A program made the position numbers and the translations under genes. Positions 33,739 through 42,940 of a stretch of DNA of 64,000 nucleotides are shown here, piece by piece; the first letter of the stretch is position 1, and every line of letters starts with the position of its first letter. The notes beneath the pieces were generated by a model. That model saw only the letters and a program-made list of their open reading frames with translations. It was not told the DNA's origin and searched no databases. Origin of the DNA: JAGZEG01 sp963930185 (GTDB lineage: Bacteria; Actinomycetota; Coriobacteriia; Coriobacteriales; UMGS124); assembly GCA_963930185.1 (NCBI GenBank), contig CAWVLT010000025.1:1-64000 (forward strand), read 5' to 3'.

Positions 33739-34616
33739 TCTTTGACCACGTGACCTACCACTACACGACCGAGGTCCTTGGTGCCGCCCTGGACAACGTC
33801 TCGCTCACCGTGCAGGACGGCGAGTTCGTGGGCATCATCGGGCACACGGGATCGGGGAAGTCGACCCTGGCCGAGCACTGCAACGGCACCAAGCTCCCCA
33901 GCCAGGGCGCCGTGACCGTCGACGGTATCTCGACCACTGACAAGAAGCAGCGCCGGGCGCTGCGCCGCCTGGTGGGCTTCGTCGCCCAGTATCCCGAGTA
34001 CCAGCTCTTCGCCGAGACCGTGCGCGAGGACGTGGGCTTTGGCCCGCGCAACCTCGGCATGTCTGACGAGGAGGTGGACCGCGCCGTGCGTGAGGCCCTG
34101 GACATGGTGGGGCTGGACTACGACGCGGTCGCCGAGGTCTCTCCCTTTGATCTGTCAGGCGGCCAGAAGCGCCGCGTCGCCCTTGCGGGCATCATCTCCA
34201 TGCACCCCAAGGTGCTCGCCCTCGACGAGCCGATGGTGGGCCTGGACCCCCAGGGCCGCCACGAGGTCTTCGACATCGTGAAGCACCTCCACGCCCAGGG
34301 AACGACCATCATCATGGTGTCGCACTCCATGGAGGACGTGGCCGAGGCGGCCCAGCGCATCGTCGTGCTCGACCACGGACGCATCGTTGACGAGGGTGAC
34401 CCCGCCACGGTCTTCTCCCACACCGAGCTGCTGCACCGCATCGGCCTGGACGTCCCCATGCCCGCGCGCATGGCCGCCGATCTCACCGAGCGCGGGTGGG
34501 ACTTCGGCGAGAACCACCCGCTGACGATCGACGACCTCGCCCGTGCCATCGCCGTCCGCAAGCTCGGACACGAGCCCGCATCCACCTCGTCCGCCTCGGA
34601 AGGGAGCCAGGCATGA
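33729..34616 (+). CDS. ecfA2: ECF transporter ATPase A2
   Basis: 295 residues. ABC ATPase motifs: GHTGSGKST, Q-loop QYPEYQLF (typical of EcfA2), signature LSGGQKRR, Walker B VLALDEP and switch MVSHSMED. The C-terminal tail is longer than in EcfA1. ATG 33729 lies within the end of ecfA1, and its stop overlaps the start of ecfT (ATGA). With EcfA1 it forms the ATP-driven heterodimer. Confidence 0.92.
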   Translation: MPLVFDHVTYHYTTEVLGAALDNVSLTVQDGEFVGIIGHTGSGKSTLAEHCNGTKLPSQGAVTVDGISTTDKKQRRALRRLVGFVAQYPEYQLFAETVREDVGFGPRNLGMSDEEVDRAVREALDMVGLDYDAVAEVSPFDLSGGQKRRVALAGIISMHPKVLALDEPMVGLDPQGRHEVFDIVKHLHAQGTTIIMVSHSMEDVAEAAQRIVVLDHGRIVDEGDPATVFSHTELLHRIGLDVPMPARMAADLTERGWDFGENHPLTIDDLARAIAVRKLGHEPASTSSASEGSQA

Positions 34617-35416
34617 GCTCCACGATAACCATCGGCTCCTACTACAACGCTAAGTCCCCGCTGCACCGCATGGACCCGCGCATCAAGTTCACCTTCATGG
34701 TGGTCTTCATGGTGAGCGTGTTCCTTGCCCCGGCGCCGTGGGGGCTCATCCCCGTGGCCGCGATCGCCGCCGCCATGGTGGCGTTCTCCAAGGTTCCGCT
34801 CAAGGTGATCGCACAGGCCTGCAAGCCACTATGGTTCTTCGTGATCTTCACGGCCATCCTCAACATCTTCCTGGTGCAGACCGGCGAGGTCTCGTTTCAC
34901 ATCGGGCCGTTTGCCATCCACGACGCGGCGTTGATCCAAAGCGTCTACATGGCGTTTCGCGTGTTCGTGCTCATGCTTGCCGGCGTCATGTTCTCGCTGG
35001 TCACCTCGCCCATCTCGATCACCGACGGGCTTGAGCGGATGCTGTCGCCCTTCGAGCGCCTGGGCATGCCGGTGCACGAGCTCGCGATGATGTACACCAT
35101 CGCCATCCGCTTCGTCCCCACCCTGTTCGACGAGGCGAGCCACATCATGACCGCCCAGGCGGCCCGCGGCGCGCGCCTGGATGACGGCAGGCTCATCGAC
35201 CGCGTGAAGTTCTTCGTGCCCATCCTGGTCCCGCTGTTCGCAAGCGCGCTGCGTCACGCCGAGGAGCTTGCCAACGCCATGGAGGCACGCTGCTATGTGG
35301 GCGGCGAGGGCCGCACGCACTACCACATCCTCAAGGTGCGCGGCGTAGACGTCGTTGCTATCGCCGTCTTTGTGGCATACATCGCAAGCCTGGTGCTGAT
35401 TGGGGTGCTGGTGTAG
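34613..35416 (+). CDS. ecfT: ECF transporter transmembrane component T
   Basis: 267 residues with several hydrophobic segments and two Ala-Arg-Gly type coupling motifs (AARGARLD and ANAMEARCY) that bind the two ATPases. ATG 34613 overlaps the ecfA2 stop by four bases; AAGGGAG lies upstream. The gene ends the riboswitch-headed operon and is followed by a strong hairpin. Group II ECF modules can serve several S components; only ribU is seen here. Confidence 0.92.
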   Translation: MSSTITIGSYYNAKSPLHRMDPRIKFTFMVVFMVSVFLAPAPWGLIPVAAIAAAMVAFSKVPLKVIAQACKPLWFFVIFTAILNIFLVQTGEVSFHIGPFAIHDAALIQSVYMAFRVFVLMLAGVMFSLVTSPISITDGLERMLSPFERLGMPVHELAMMYTIAIRFVPTLFDEASHIMTAQAARGARLDDGRLIDRVKFFVPILVPLFASALRHAEELANAMEARCYVGGEGRTHYHILKVRGVDVVAIAVFVAYIASLVLIGVLV

Positions 35417-35513
35417 GGGGAAGCGGCCTCGCGCCCGGCACGCTTGCCAAACGCACCTGCGCCCAACGACCCCGGGATTTCGCAAGTTCTCAGCCCCACG
35501 AAACTTGCAAGCA

Positions 35514-35583
35514 AAAGAATCCTCCGCTTAGGTCATCTCTCCCCCATTGGGAAGCTCTAGATGACTTGAACGGAGGATTCTTT
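35514..35583. terminator. Long hairpin after ecfT, probably bidirectional
   Basis: AAAGAATCCTCCG (35514-35526) pairs perfectly with CGGAGGATTCTTT (35571-35583), and GTCATCT/AGATGAC extends the stem inside. It lies between ecfT and the minus-strand toxin remnant. Confidence 0.65.
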
Positions 35584-35620
35584 GCGTCGGATCACTTGAA
35601 TCGATTTCAGCAAGTTCCTA

Positions 35621-35692
35621 CTAGTTATATGAGCTATCAGATGAATCGAGGCGAAACAGCTTTGCCAATGGCGAATAGACAATGCTACTCAT
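35621..35692 (-). pseudogene. ParE/RelE-type toxin remnant
   Basis: A 23-codon frame starting at an ATG that overlaps the antitoxin stop (ATGAGTAG). It begins MSSIVYSPLAK, the usual first strand of RelE/ParE toxins, then diverges and stops. The rest of the toxin is gone. The translational overlap with the antitoxin gene is the normal arrangement for such pairs. Confidence 0.5.
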
Positions 35693-35951
35693 TTTGATCG
35701 CAGCCCCTAGAGGCAAAGGCCGTCCTCAATTCATCTTCGGGAATCCATCCGTTCCCCTCTCCCGACGCTCGGCCACGAGCAAGCTCGTCGGAAAGCGACC
35801 TTGCCGCCTGAAGACTGTCGTAGTCATCCATTTCCATCACAGCGTAGCAGCCGCGGCCGTTACGCGTTAAGAAAACCGGAGAACCCGGACGCACGGCCTC
35901 CAGCACGCTCGAATAATTTCTCAAATCAGACACTGGCATGATTGCAGGCAT
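35685..35951 (-). CDS. Phd/YefM-family antitoxin, orphan
   Basis: An 88-residue antitoxin of the type II Phd/YefM family. The first half (VSDLRNYSSVLEAVRPGSPVF, then NGRGCYAVMEMDDYDSL) is the DNA-binding, dimer-forming domain; the C-terminal half, with EDELRTAF, should wrap the toxin. The matching toxin gene downstream is reduced to 23 codons. As an orphan it may still repress its own promoter or neutralise a toxin encoded elsewhere. The stretch upstream to 36208 is AT-rich and has no other gene. Confidence 0.8.
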   Translation of the reverse strand: MPAIMPVSDLRNYSSVLEAVRPGSPVFLTRNGRGCYAVMEMDDYDSLQAARSLSDELARGRASGEGNGWIPEDELRTAFASRGCDQNE

Positions 35952-36208
35952 GTCAACACTCCAATTCCTCGTTATAAATTACGAAGAATTATACAACATA
36001 ATCATCCCCGTATCAAACCGTCATGCGATGAGATAGCTCACTGCATGTCAGCCCGCACAATCTACCGCCTGAAGATCCATACGAAACGTTCAGACGGCAA
36101 CCCCCTTCACAGGCTACGCTTGCGATTGACGCCACGGAGTATCGTGCCGTCAGATCAGCACGTCAGATCTCCAAGCAAGCTTTCCGTCCCCTGCGAAAGG
36201 AGTCTTCG

Positions 36209-36964
36209 ATGTTCGATCTTCACGGTAGGGTTGCAGTGGTCACCGGCGCCTCGGGTGGCCTCGGTCGTCAGTTTGCCCTCGCGCTTGCGCGTCAGGGCGC
36301 GGATATCGCCATTCTCGCACGCCGTCTCGAAAAGCTCGAGGAGGTCGCCGGGGAGATCAGGGCTCTTGGCGTGAAGTGCCTGCCCGTCACCTGCGACGTC
36401 ACCAAGTCGGACAGCGTCAAAGCCGCCGTTGAGGCCGTCATGTCCGAGTACGGTCACGTCGACATCCTCGTGAACAACGCGGGCGGCGGGCGCCCTGGCG
36501 CAATCGTCGACTACAGCGACGAGGACTGGCGCGCCTCGCTCGCCCTCGACCTGGACGGCGTGTTCTTCTGCATGCGGGAGTTTGGCCGCGAGATGGTTAA
36601 GGCCGGCTACGGCCGCATCATCAACATCGCCTCGATCCTGGGCAAGGGTGGGCTTCCCGAGCTGCCCGTCGCCGACTACGCCACCGCGAAGGGCGGCGTC
36701 ATCAACCTCACGCGTCAGGCCGCCGCGGAGTGGGCAACGACCGGTGTGACGGTCAACGCGCTGTGCCCCGGCTTCTTCCCTTCGCAGGCAAACAGCCCCG
36801 AGGCAATGGAGGCGATGGGTGGCTTCATCAAGGCCCGCACGCCCATGGGTCGCCCTGGCCGCGAGGGCGAGCTCGATAGCTCGATCGTCTACCTCGCCGC
36901 CGACGAGTCAACGTACGTCACCGGCTCCATCATCACCTGCGACGGTGGCTGGACCTGCGTCTAA
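36209..36964 (+). CDS. Short-chain dehydrogenase/reductase (SDR)
   Basis: 251 residues, classical SDR length. The cofactor motif TGASGGLG is at residues 12-19, NNAG near 90, a catalytic Ser in the NIASILG strand and the active-site YATAK. The late CPGFFPSQ and the C-terminal VTGSIITCDGGW are standard. It oxidises or reduces a hydroxyl/keto group with NAD(P). Relatives in gut Coriobacteria include hydroxysteroid dehydrogenases and gluconate 5-dehydrogenase-like enzymes; the substrate is not determined. AAAGGAG precedes the ATG. It is a single-gene unit. Confidence 0.85.
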   Translation: MFDLHGRVAVVTGASGGLGRQFALALARQGADIAILARRLEKLEEVAGEIRALGVKCLPVTCDVTKSDSVKAAVEAVMSEYGHVDILVNNAGGGRPGAIVDYSDEDWRASLALDLDGVFFCMREFGREMVKAGYGRIINIASILGKGGLPELPVADYATAKGGVINLTRQAAAEWATTGVTVNALCPGFFPSQANSPEAMEAMGGFIKARTPMGRPGREGELDSSIVYLAADESTYVTGSIITCDGGWTCV

Positions 36965-37030
36965 CGGCGTATCCCACGCTTGGCGCGCCTCACAGCGCTT
37001 CGCGCCCAACGACCTGCCGGCCCGACCCTG

Positions 37031-37068
37031 CTTGCCGCGCCTGCGCTTTGTCAGGCAAGCGCGGCAAG
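37031..37068. terminator. Hairpin between convergent SDR and phosphatase genes
   Basis: CTTGCCGCGC (37031-37040) pairs with GCGCGGCAAG (37059-37068). It overlaps the last codons of the phosphatase and has no T-run. Confidence 0.35.
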
Positions 37069-37557
37069 CAGACCCTGGCATCCCGCATACACGTCATCCC
37101 ACGTCGTCTCGAAGTCACCCGTGTACCAAGGGTCGGCGACGTCTCGAGCCGAGCGGGCTGCCCTGCCCGGCACGAACTCTCCTCCCATGCCACTCGCCGA
37201 TGACGAGTCGTCAACAAACTCCATGAGCTTGCGAATCTTGCCCTCGGGGTCGTCGCGAAAGAGCCGACGTAGATCACGCACGTTTTCGTCGTCCATCACG
37301 ACGAACACGTCCCACTTCTTGTAGTCATCCCGACGCGCCTGGCTGGCGCTCTTCCCCACGCAGGCAATGCCGTGCGCAGCCAGCATGCGCTGCGTGCCGG
37401 GATGCACGGGATTGCCGATTTCCTCGTTGGTCGTGGCGCACGACGCGATGCGGAACTCGTTGGCGCGGCCCGCTTTCATGACAAGGTCGCGCATGACAAA
37501 CTCAGCCATGGGCGAACGGCAGATGTTGCCGTGGCAGACGAACATGATCCGATGCAT
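37051..37557 (-). CDS. Low-molecular-weight protein tyrosine phosphatase
   Basis: 168 residues. The phosphate-binding loop CHGNICRS (Cys8 to Arg14) opens the protein, and the general acid Asp lies in ADPWYTGDF near residue 138. This family removes phosphate from tyrosines or sometimes arginines. It is cytoplasmic. The initiating ATG is 37557. It is followed in the other direction by a decayed Rpn-type gene, with no sign of a tyrosine kinase partner nearby. Confidence 0.88.
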   Translation of the reverse strand: MHRIMFVCHGNICRSPMAEFVMRDLVMKAGRANEFRIASCATTNEEIGNPVHPGTQRMLAAHGIACVGKSASQARRDDYKKWDVFVVMDDENVRDLRRLFRDDPEGKIRKLMEFVDDSSSASGMGGEFVPGRAARSARDVADPWYTGDFETTWDDVYAGCQGLLAALA

Positions 37558-37574
37558 ATGCGTTGGTCTTCCTT

Positions 37575-38051
37575 CTATGAGATGGCGGGCCGGCAGTCGG
37601 GGCCCTGCATCTGCCTGGCAATACGCTCGACCTCGGAGATGGGCCAGCCGAGCACCTCGGCGATGGTCGTCACAGGGATGGAGCCCAGCTCGATCATTCG
37701 TTGCGCGACAGAGCGCACTCCTTCTTCTTCTCGCGCCTCGCGCAGGATGCGCTCCTTGTACTCGTTCATGGCAACAGCCTCCCTCTCACTTCCCTTGAGA
37801 TAGCGTGCCCTCTTGGCGAACAGTGTACTACGCATCCGCCCGGTATCGGAGCATAACGGCCGGTCAGGCTTGGCAGCGCAAACAGCGTCCGACAGCTCGA
37901 CACCTCGAGATCGTCTCTGCCCAGCACCCGTGCCAATCAGATGCTGAACGCACTCGTTCTGCCCGTCGAAAAACCGCGCCATGAACTCGTTGTCCATGAT
38001 CTTGAGGCTCTCGATGTAATCCGAAGCAGCGGATACCATGTCCTCAGCCAC
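37575..38051 (-). pseudogene. Rpn-family (PD-(D/E)xK transposase-like) remnant
   Basis: The 158-residue frame starts like Rpn proteins (SDYIESLKIMDNEFMARFFDGQNECVQ is matched in part) and ends like them (FAKRARYLKG, then MNEYKERILREAREEE and a Glu/Arg-rich helix). The central nuclease core of about 120 residues is missing and replaced by 40 residues of unrelated composition. Intact members are about 280-320 residues. It therefore looks like an internally deleted relic, though a small product could still be made. Confidence 0.55.
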
Positions 38052-38223
38052 CCCCGTCCGACCGACATGTCAGCAATGCCGATATCGTAGCCAAGATGGC
38101 CGCGGCGGGGTTTTGCACATGTATAGCAACGCCTGACACGCTCGCTGTCAGAGCCGCCGGAAAGCCTCATCCCAAGACGTTGCGCCCTGGTCTACCCACA
38201 GATACACCATGAAGAGTGAGGTG

Positions 38224-39039
38224 CTACCCGCGCTCGGACAAAGCCCGCCTCTTCTCCCTGGCAGCCAGGCGCGCCTTACGATTCCTGAAGTTGCGCACGG
38301 TGTCCTCCATGCCATAGGGAATGTAGTCGAGGCCATCCAGGTCATCGGGGAGATAGGTCGCCAGACTCAGGTTCGCAGTCTGCTCGACGCGCTCAGGGCG
38401 AGAGCCGGGGCGCGCCACGATGGCGTGCACTCTGGCGCCCTGGGCGACCAGCCGCTCCTCGTACTCGCTCGCGACGCCGTCAGGCTGTTCGGCGCGCAGG
38501 TCCTCGGTCGCGTGCAGTATCTCGTAGCCAGCCAGCTCGAACTGAATGCGCGAGAACTCGTAGAGCGGCGCGCTGTCTGTCCGGAAAAGGACCTGGGCTC
38601 CCGGGGCAAGCACGTCACGAAACGCCAGGAGGTGGTCGACGTGCGTGAGGCGCTTGTGGGCATCATGTGCCGAGGGGTGCGGCGAGGAGAAGTTCAGGTA
38701 CAGGCGGTCGATCTCGCCGGGGGCAAACATGTCGGCGAGCTCGTCGGCGTCCCCCAGAGAGAAGACGACGTTGTCCAGCTCGGCCGCCATCGCTTGCTTG
38801 GCTGCCATGGCAACGCAGGTCTTGTCGCAGTCCATGCCGATGAAGAGCACGTCCGGATGAAGCCGAGCCGAACGCAGCGCAAACGAGCCCTTTCCACACC
38901 CGAGGTCAAGGTGCACCTCGCGCGCAGAGGGACACCAGCGCTCGCGCCAAGTCCCCGCTCGTTCGATTGGCTCGGCCTCGATGACGGGGGCATACCACTC
39001 GAAGCGCTCGTCAAGGTTCTTGAGTCTGCGGGCACGCAT
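38224..39039 (-). CDS. trmB: tRNA (guanine-N7)-methyltransferase
   Basis: 271 residues. The AdoMet-binding motif LDLGCGKGSF starts at about residue 44, a second motif VLFIGMDCDKT follows, and YLNFSSPHPSAHDAHKRLTH is the TrmB signature (usually NFSDPWPK). It adds the N7-methyl group to G46 of tRNA. The variant SSPHPSAHDAH instead of DPWPKKRH occurs in Coriobacteria. ATG 39039 is chosen from family alignment, with GGAG ten bases upstream. The C-terminal 60 residues extend beyond the usual 220-residue form. Confidence 0.82.
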   Translation of the reverse strand: MRARRLKNLDERFEWYAPVIEAEPIERAGTWRERWCPSAREVHLDLGCGKGSFALRSARLHPDVLFIGMDCDKTCVAMAAKQAMAAELDNVVFSLGDADELADMFAPGEIDRLYLNFSSPHPSAHDAHKRLTHVDHLLAFRDVLAPGAQVLFRTDSAPLYEFSRIQFELAGYEILHATEDLRAEQPDGVASEYEERLVAQGARVHAIVARPGSRPERVEQTANLSLATYLPDDLDGLDYIPYGMEDTVRNFRNRKARLAAREKRRALSERG

Positions 39040-39097
39040 GCGCAAGGGCTCCTCTGCTCGGAAACACGTCACGTGACACGAAGTGTCGCGGCATAGG

Positions 39098-39625
39098 TTA
39101 CAGCAGAGCGGCGAGCTCCTTTCGCTCCGCGTCAGGAATCCTCATCGCATCCATCGCCTGAGAGGCGGACATGCCCATGCCCTCCATCAGAGCCTTGGCT
39201 GATGAGAGGAACGCCTCGAGGCGCCCCGCGGTGAGCCCTTGGGCCCGCCCCTGCTCACGACCTCGCTCCAGGCCTTGTTCTAGGCCTTGTTCCAGGCCCT
39301 GCTCAAGTCCGCAGGCAAGTCCCTCCCGACGTGCCTCCTCGCAGTACAACTCGCCCAGAGATCCCAAAGTTCTCACCCCGTCTCTCAACGATCCGTCCAT
39401 CCTGATGCCGTACTCTTGCTCTAGAATACGCTCCCTTTCCGAGGCGGGAAGTGTTCTTGACAGCAAGGCGGCCAGCATCTCAGCAATCGTAGTATACCCG
39501 CATGCCCCGGGTGTTCCCAGGCCAACGATCACCATGTTCGCGTAGTCAAAGGGAACAAGCCCATCTACTGCCGGAAGCATGTCCACTCTGTCCGGCTGCC
39601 AGACATGCTCGCTAAAAAGTGTCAC
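39098..39625 (-). pseudogene. Rpn-family C-terminal fragment with Glu-Gln-Gly-Leu repeats
   Basis: About 175 residues resembling the C-terminal half of Rpn/transposase-like proteins: AEMLAALLSRTLPASERERI, LEQEYGIRMDG, then a repeated EQGLEQGLEQG segment made of near-identical 12-base units, and a final helix. The nuclease core is absent. The frame is open further upstream, but that part has no resemblance, so the 5' end is arbitrary (GTG 39625 used). It and the relic at 37575 flank trmB. Confidence 0.45.
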
Positions 39626-39744
39626 ATTCGAGATGCCCCGAGGAGGATGGACAACAGAAAAGCCTGAGCGATGCACGCATGTCTGACAAGGACGTCCAGC
39701 AGTCCGAGAGCCAGACACTCCGGAATCAACGCCGGGAGCCCACC

Positions 39745-39784
39745 AAAAAGCCCTCTGCCTGCGGCAGTCCGCAGACAGGGGGCT
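39745..39784 (-). terminator. Rho-independent terminator after the FAD enzyme gene
   Basis: On the minus strand AGCCCCCTGTCTGCGG pairs with CCGCAGGCAGAGGGCT through a four-base loop, followed by TTTT. A second GC hairpin (CGCCGGCG, TTTTT loop, 39828-39848) lies closer to the stop. Confidence 0.75.
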
Positions 39785-39866
39785 CGGTGTCACGTCGATG
39801 CCGGGGCTGTCACCCCACACCTACGCTCGCCGGCGTTTTTCGCCGGCGCCAGTCACTCGTCGATAC

Positions 39867-41627
39867 TTACGCGTCGAACACGCCGTTGGCGAGGTCGCGG
39901 CCCAGCAGGTAGCCGAAGGTGATGCAGTTGATGCCGTAGCTGTTGCCGGGGATCGAGAAATTGTAGTTGTTGGCGTACATGTTGCCGATCATCTGGCCGA
40001 CGTTGTACAGGCCGGGGATGGGCGTGTCGTTGGCGTCGCACACCTGCAGGTGGTAGTTGGTGTTCAGGCCACCCTCGGTGCTCATGAACATCGGGTAGTT
40101 CTGGGCGGCGTAGAACGGGCCGTTCTCGTCGATCTTGATGAGGTAGCTCGGATCCTTGTGGAAGTCCTCGTCCTCGCCCTTCTCGACCAGCTCGTTGTAG
40201 CGGGCCACGACGGCCTTGAGCTTCTCGGCGTCCAGGCCGGTCTGGGCGGCCAGGTCATCGAGAGTGTCGGCCTTCACGACGGTGCTGTCGCCATCCCACT
40301 TCTCGATCATCTCGTCGGCCGTGGCGGCAGGCACGTCATAGCGCGTGTTGAAGAAGTACCACTCGTGGCCGTTGTCGATGACATCCTGGGCGTAGTTGGC
40401 GGTCCAGATGCCCCATGCCGTGTGCTGCGGCTGGGAGAGCAGGTGGTTGGCGCTGTAGGGCGAGGTCATGTCCTCGCGCTGGTAGCGCTCGGTGTTCATG
40501 TTGACGTTCAGACCCTGGTGGAAGCCGAGAGGCTCGTTGGAGCCGGTCCAGGCGCCCTGCATGATGGGGGCGGTGCTGCAGTGCTGCCAGGCGGCGCCGA
40601 CCCACAGGCCCATCTTGTGGCCGTCGCCGGCGTAGATGCCGGTCAGCGCGAAGCCGGTGTTGTAGTCGACCTCGACGCTCTCCAGGCCCACCAGCGGAAT
40701 GACCTGGGGCATGTACTTGGCCAGCATGTTCTTGTCGGCGCAGAAGCCACCCATGGCCATGACGATGGACTTGCCGACGAACTTGACGTAGGAGCCGTCA
40801 GCCTTCTGGGCGACGACGCCGGTCACGGCACCGGTGTTGTTGTCCTCGCGGATGAGCTGCTTGGCCACGGTGTCGTAGATGATCGTGGCGCCGCACTCGG
40901 TGGCGTACTCGGCCATTGCCTCGACGGCGTTCTGCTGGCCGGTGGAGGCGCTGCCCGAGTCGTCGCCCTTGGCACCGAAGGCAATGGCGTAGTCGGGGCC
41001 GCCCTCGTTGATGTTGTCACGCTCGAGGAAAACCTCGACGTCCTTGGAGCGGACGATGTCGATGACCCAGTTCATGGCCTCCTCGGAGTTGTTGTAGCCG
41101 CGCATCCACATCTGCTGGTCGATGGCGAAGCTCGCGGCCTTCTCCTCGCGATAGAAGAAGGGAACCGGGTCGAGGCGCTCGATGCCGTACTCCTCGATGA
41201 CCTTGTTGTAGGCCGAGAAGTTGGAGCCACCGCGGGAGATGGGCTGGCTGGAGGCGGAGAACAGCGTCACGCTGGCGCCCTGCTCGGCGGCGGAGGCGGC
41301 CACGCAGATGCCGGCCATGCCCGAACCAATGACGATGATGTCGTCCTCGATGGTCTCGGTGATCTGATCCTCGGGGATGGGATCAGGGGCAATCTCGAAG
41401 GACCACTTGGGCAGGCCCTTGGAGGTCACGTCGATGACGTACTCGTCGGTGTAGGGGCGGGCGAAGATGTCGGCGTTGCTGACCGACTCGCCACCGCTGG
41501 TGCCAACCTCCTTGGCGGCCTCCATGGCGTCCTCGGTCTCCTCGGTGGCAAGCGCGAGGCTCGCGCCAGCGCCCAGGACCATGGCGCCCGCGGCACCGGC
41601 AACGAAGTTACGACGGCTGAGTTCCAT
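39867..41627 (-). CDS. Tat-exported FAD-dependent reductase (fumarate reductase-like)
   Basis: 586 residues. The Tat signal (SRRNFVAG, residues 4-11) ends near ALATEE. After an 85-residue acidic linker comes the FAD fold DIIVIGSGMAGICVAASAAE, then the reductase capping domain and the FAD-contacting C terminus (GLYNVGQMIGNMY, SYGINCITFG). There is no FMN or haem domain, so a separate electron donor is needed. ATG 41627 has AAAGGGG eight bases upstream; the open frame extends further but without resemblance. It is divergent from a LysR gene, its probable regulator. The substrate is unknown. Confidence 0.87.
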   Translation of the reverse strand: MELSRRNFVAGAAGAMVLGAGASLALATEETEDAMEAAKEVGTSGGESVSNADIFARPYTDEYVIDVTSKGLPKWSFEIAPDPIPEDQITETIEDDIIVIGSGMAGICVAASAAEQGASVTLFSASSQPISRGGSNFSAYNKVIEEYGIERLDPVPFFYREEKAASFAIDQQMWMRGYNNSEEAMNWVIDIVRSKDVEVFLERDNINEGGPDYAIAFGAKGDDSGSASTGQQNAVEAMAEYATECGATIIYDTVAKQLIREDNNTGAVTGVVAQKADGSYVKFVGKSIVMAMGGFCADKNMLAKYMPQVIPLVGLESVEVDYNTGFALTGIYAGDGHKMGLWVGAAWQHCSTAPIMQGAWTGSNEPLGFHQGLNVNMNTERYQREDMTSPYSANHLLSQPQHTAWGIWTANYAQDVIDNGHEWYFFNTRYDVPAATADEMIEKWDGDSTVVKADTLDDLAAQTGLDAEKLKAVVARYNELVEKGEDEDFHKDPSYLIKIDENGPFYAAQNYPMFMSTEGGLNTNYHLQVCDANDTPIPGLYNVGQMIGNMYANNYNFSIPGNSYGINCITFGYLLGRDLANGVFDA

Positions 41628-41883
41628 GCTAAATCCCCTTTCGTAGGTGAGGTCGGGGGCATCCGGCGCGAGCGGGCACATCACCACCTGCCGTCTCGGG
41701 CAAAGGCAGCGCTTCACACATGCTCCAGATGTCCTCCTTGTTCTCATCATATGCGCTCCACGAGGCAAGCAAAAGTCCCTGGCGGTTGCCCCGGGGGCAA
41801 CCGCGGGATACGATAGGCAGGTCACTCGGGGGAAGTCGACGTTTGCTCATGGCACAGAAGACCAGAGACGCTAAGGGGCGCAC

Positions 41884-42873
41884 ATGGACATCCGAGAGCT
41901 ACGGTACATGGTCACGCTGGCAGACGCACGCACGCTGAGCCGGGCGGCGGAGCGGCTGCACGTGTCGCGGCAGGCGGTAGCCAAGACGCTTCGCCAGGTG
42001 GAGAAGCAGGCACCGGCCCGCCTGTTCCAGCGCGACGCCGACGGGATCACCCCAACCGAGCAGGGCGCGGCGTTCGTGAGGGACGCCCGTGAGGTGCTCG
42101 GCGCCTTCGACGAACTCTGTGCCCAGCACCTGGGCATCCTCTCAAACGAGAACTCCTCGACCTGCGGGTACGTCCCGCACGAGGCCCTCGCCGTCGCGCT
42201 TGTGAGCGGGGGCTCGGTAGGGCTTCCCCGCGGCCTGTTCGAGCGCTTCGTCACCTCGCATCCCGCCATCGACCTCTCCGTCGAGGAGATGAGCTCTGAC
42301 GACGTACTGGAGGCGGTGGCTCGCGACAACGTGGACGTGGGCATCCTCGGCACGCATCCCAGCCTCGTCGGGCAGTTCGACGTCGCGCTGATCCAGAGCA
42401 TGGGGATCTGGCTGCTCGCCCCACAGGGACACCCGCTTGCCGGAAGGCAGCGCATCGGCCTGCAGGACCTCGACGGACAGGCGATGGTCACGGCCGGCTC
42501 GCACAACCACCTGCATCGCTTCGTCATGGAGCGATGCGTCCGGGCCGGCGTACATCCCAGCATCCGCGCCAACGCCACCGAGGGGCAGCTGATCCGCAAG
42601 CTCGCCCTGGAGCTGGGCGCCCTTTTCTTCGTGTTCCCGCCTGGGCTGCGACGCGATGACAACCCTGCAGGTACGGAGGGCAAGAAGGGCGCGGCAGCCG
42701 AGAAAGCCCGGGGCGCGGAGGGAAGCGGGGGAAGCTACCTCAAGCTTGACATCGAGGGCGGCGACGAGTTCGGCACCTACGCCATCCGCCGCCCCGACGC
42801 GCAGCATTCCCACGCGGCGCGCCTGTTCTGGGACGAGGCAAAGGCGCACGTCCCCGGCCACGGCGACAAGTAA
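41884..42873 (+). CDS. LysR-family transcriptional regulator
   Basis: 329 residues. The N-terminal helix-turn-helix (RELRYMVTLADARTLSRAAE, then VSRQAVAKTLRQVEK) is standard, followed by an effector domain. A Gly/Ala/Lys-rich insertion near residues 262-285 lies in the last part of the effector domain. The start is ATG 41884. It is divergent from the exported FAD enzyme at 41627 with about 250 bases between, the usual layout for a LysR regulator and its target. It ends in front of a 105-bp palindrome. Confidence 0.87.
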   Translation: MDIRELRYMVTLADARTLSRAAERLHVSRQAVAKTLRQVEKQAPARLFQRDADGITPTEQGAAFVRDAREVLGAFDELCAQHLGILSNENSSTCGYVPHEALAVALVSGGSVGLPRGLFERFVTSHPAIDLSVEEMSSDDVLEAVARDNVDVGILGTHPSLVGQFDVALIQSMGIWLLAPQGHPLAGRQRIGLQDLDGQAMVTAGSHNHLHRFVMERCVRAGVHPSIRANATEGQLIRKLALELGALFFVFPPGLRRDDNPAGTEGKKGAAAEKARGAEGSGGSYLKLDIEGGDEFGTYAIRRPDAQHSHAARLFWDEAKAHVPGHGDK

Positions 42874-42940
42874 ACCGCTTGGCCAATCGGCAATCCGTTC
42901 GTCCGGCCGGCGCGCGGGTCGGCCAGCCAACGCCTTGCTC

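Noticed and set aside
39798..41816. 672-codon open frame antisense to the FAD enzyme at 39867-41627
   Set aside because: Same codon-bias shadow; low-complexity composition, no motif, and it also runs through the terminator region.
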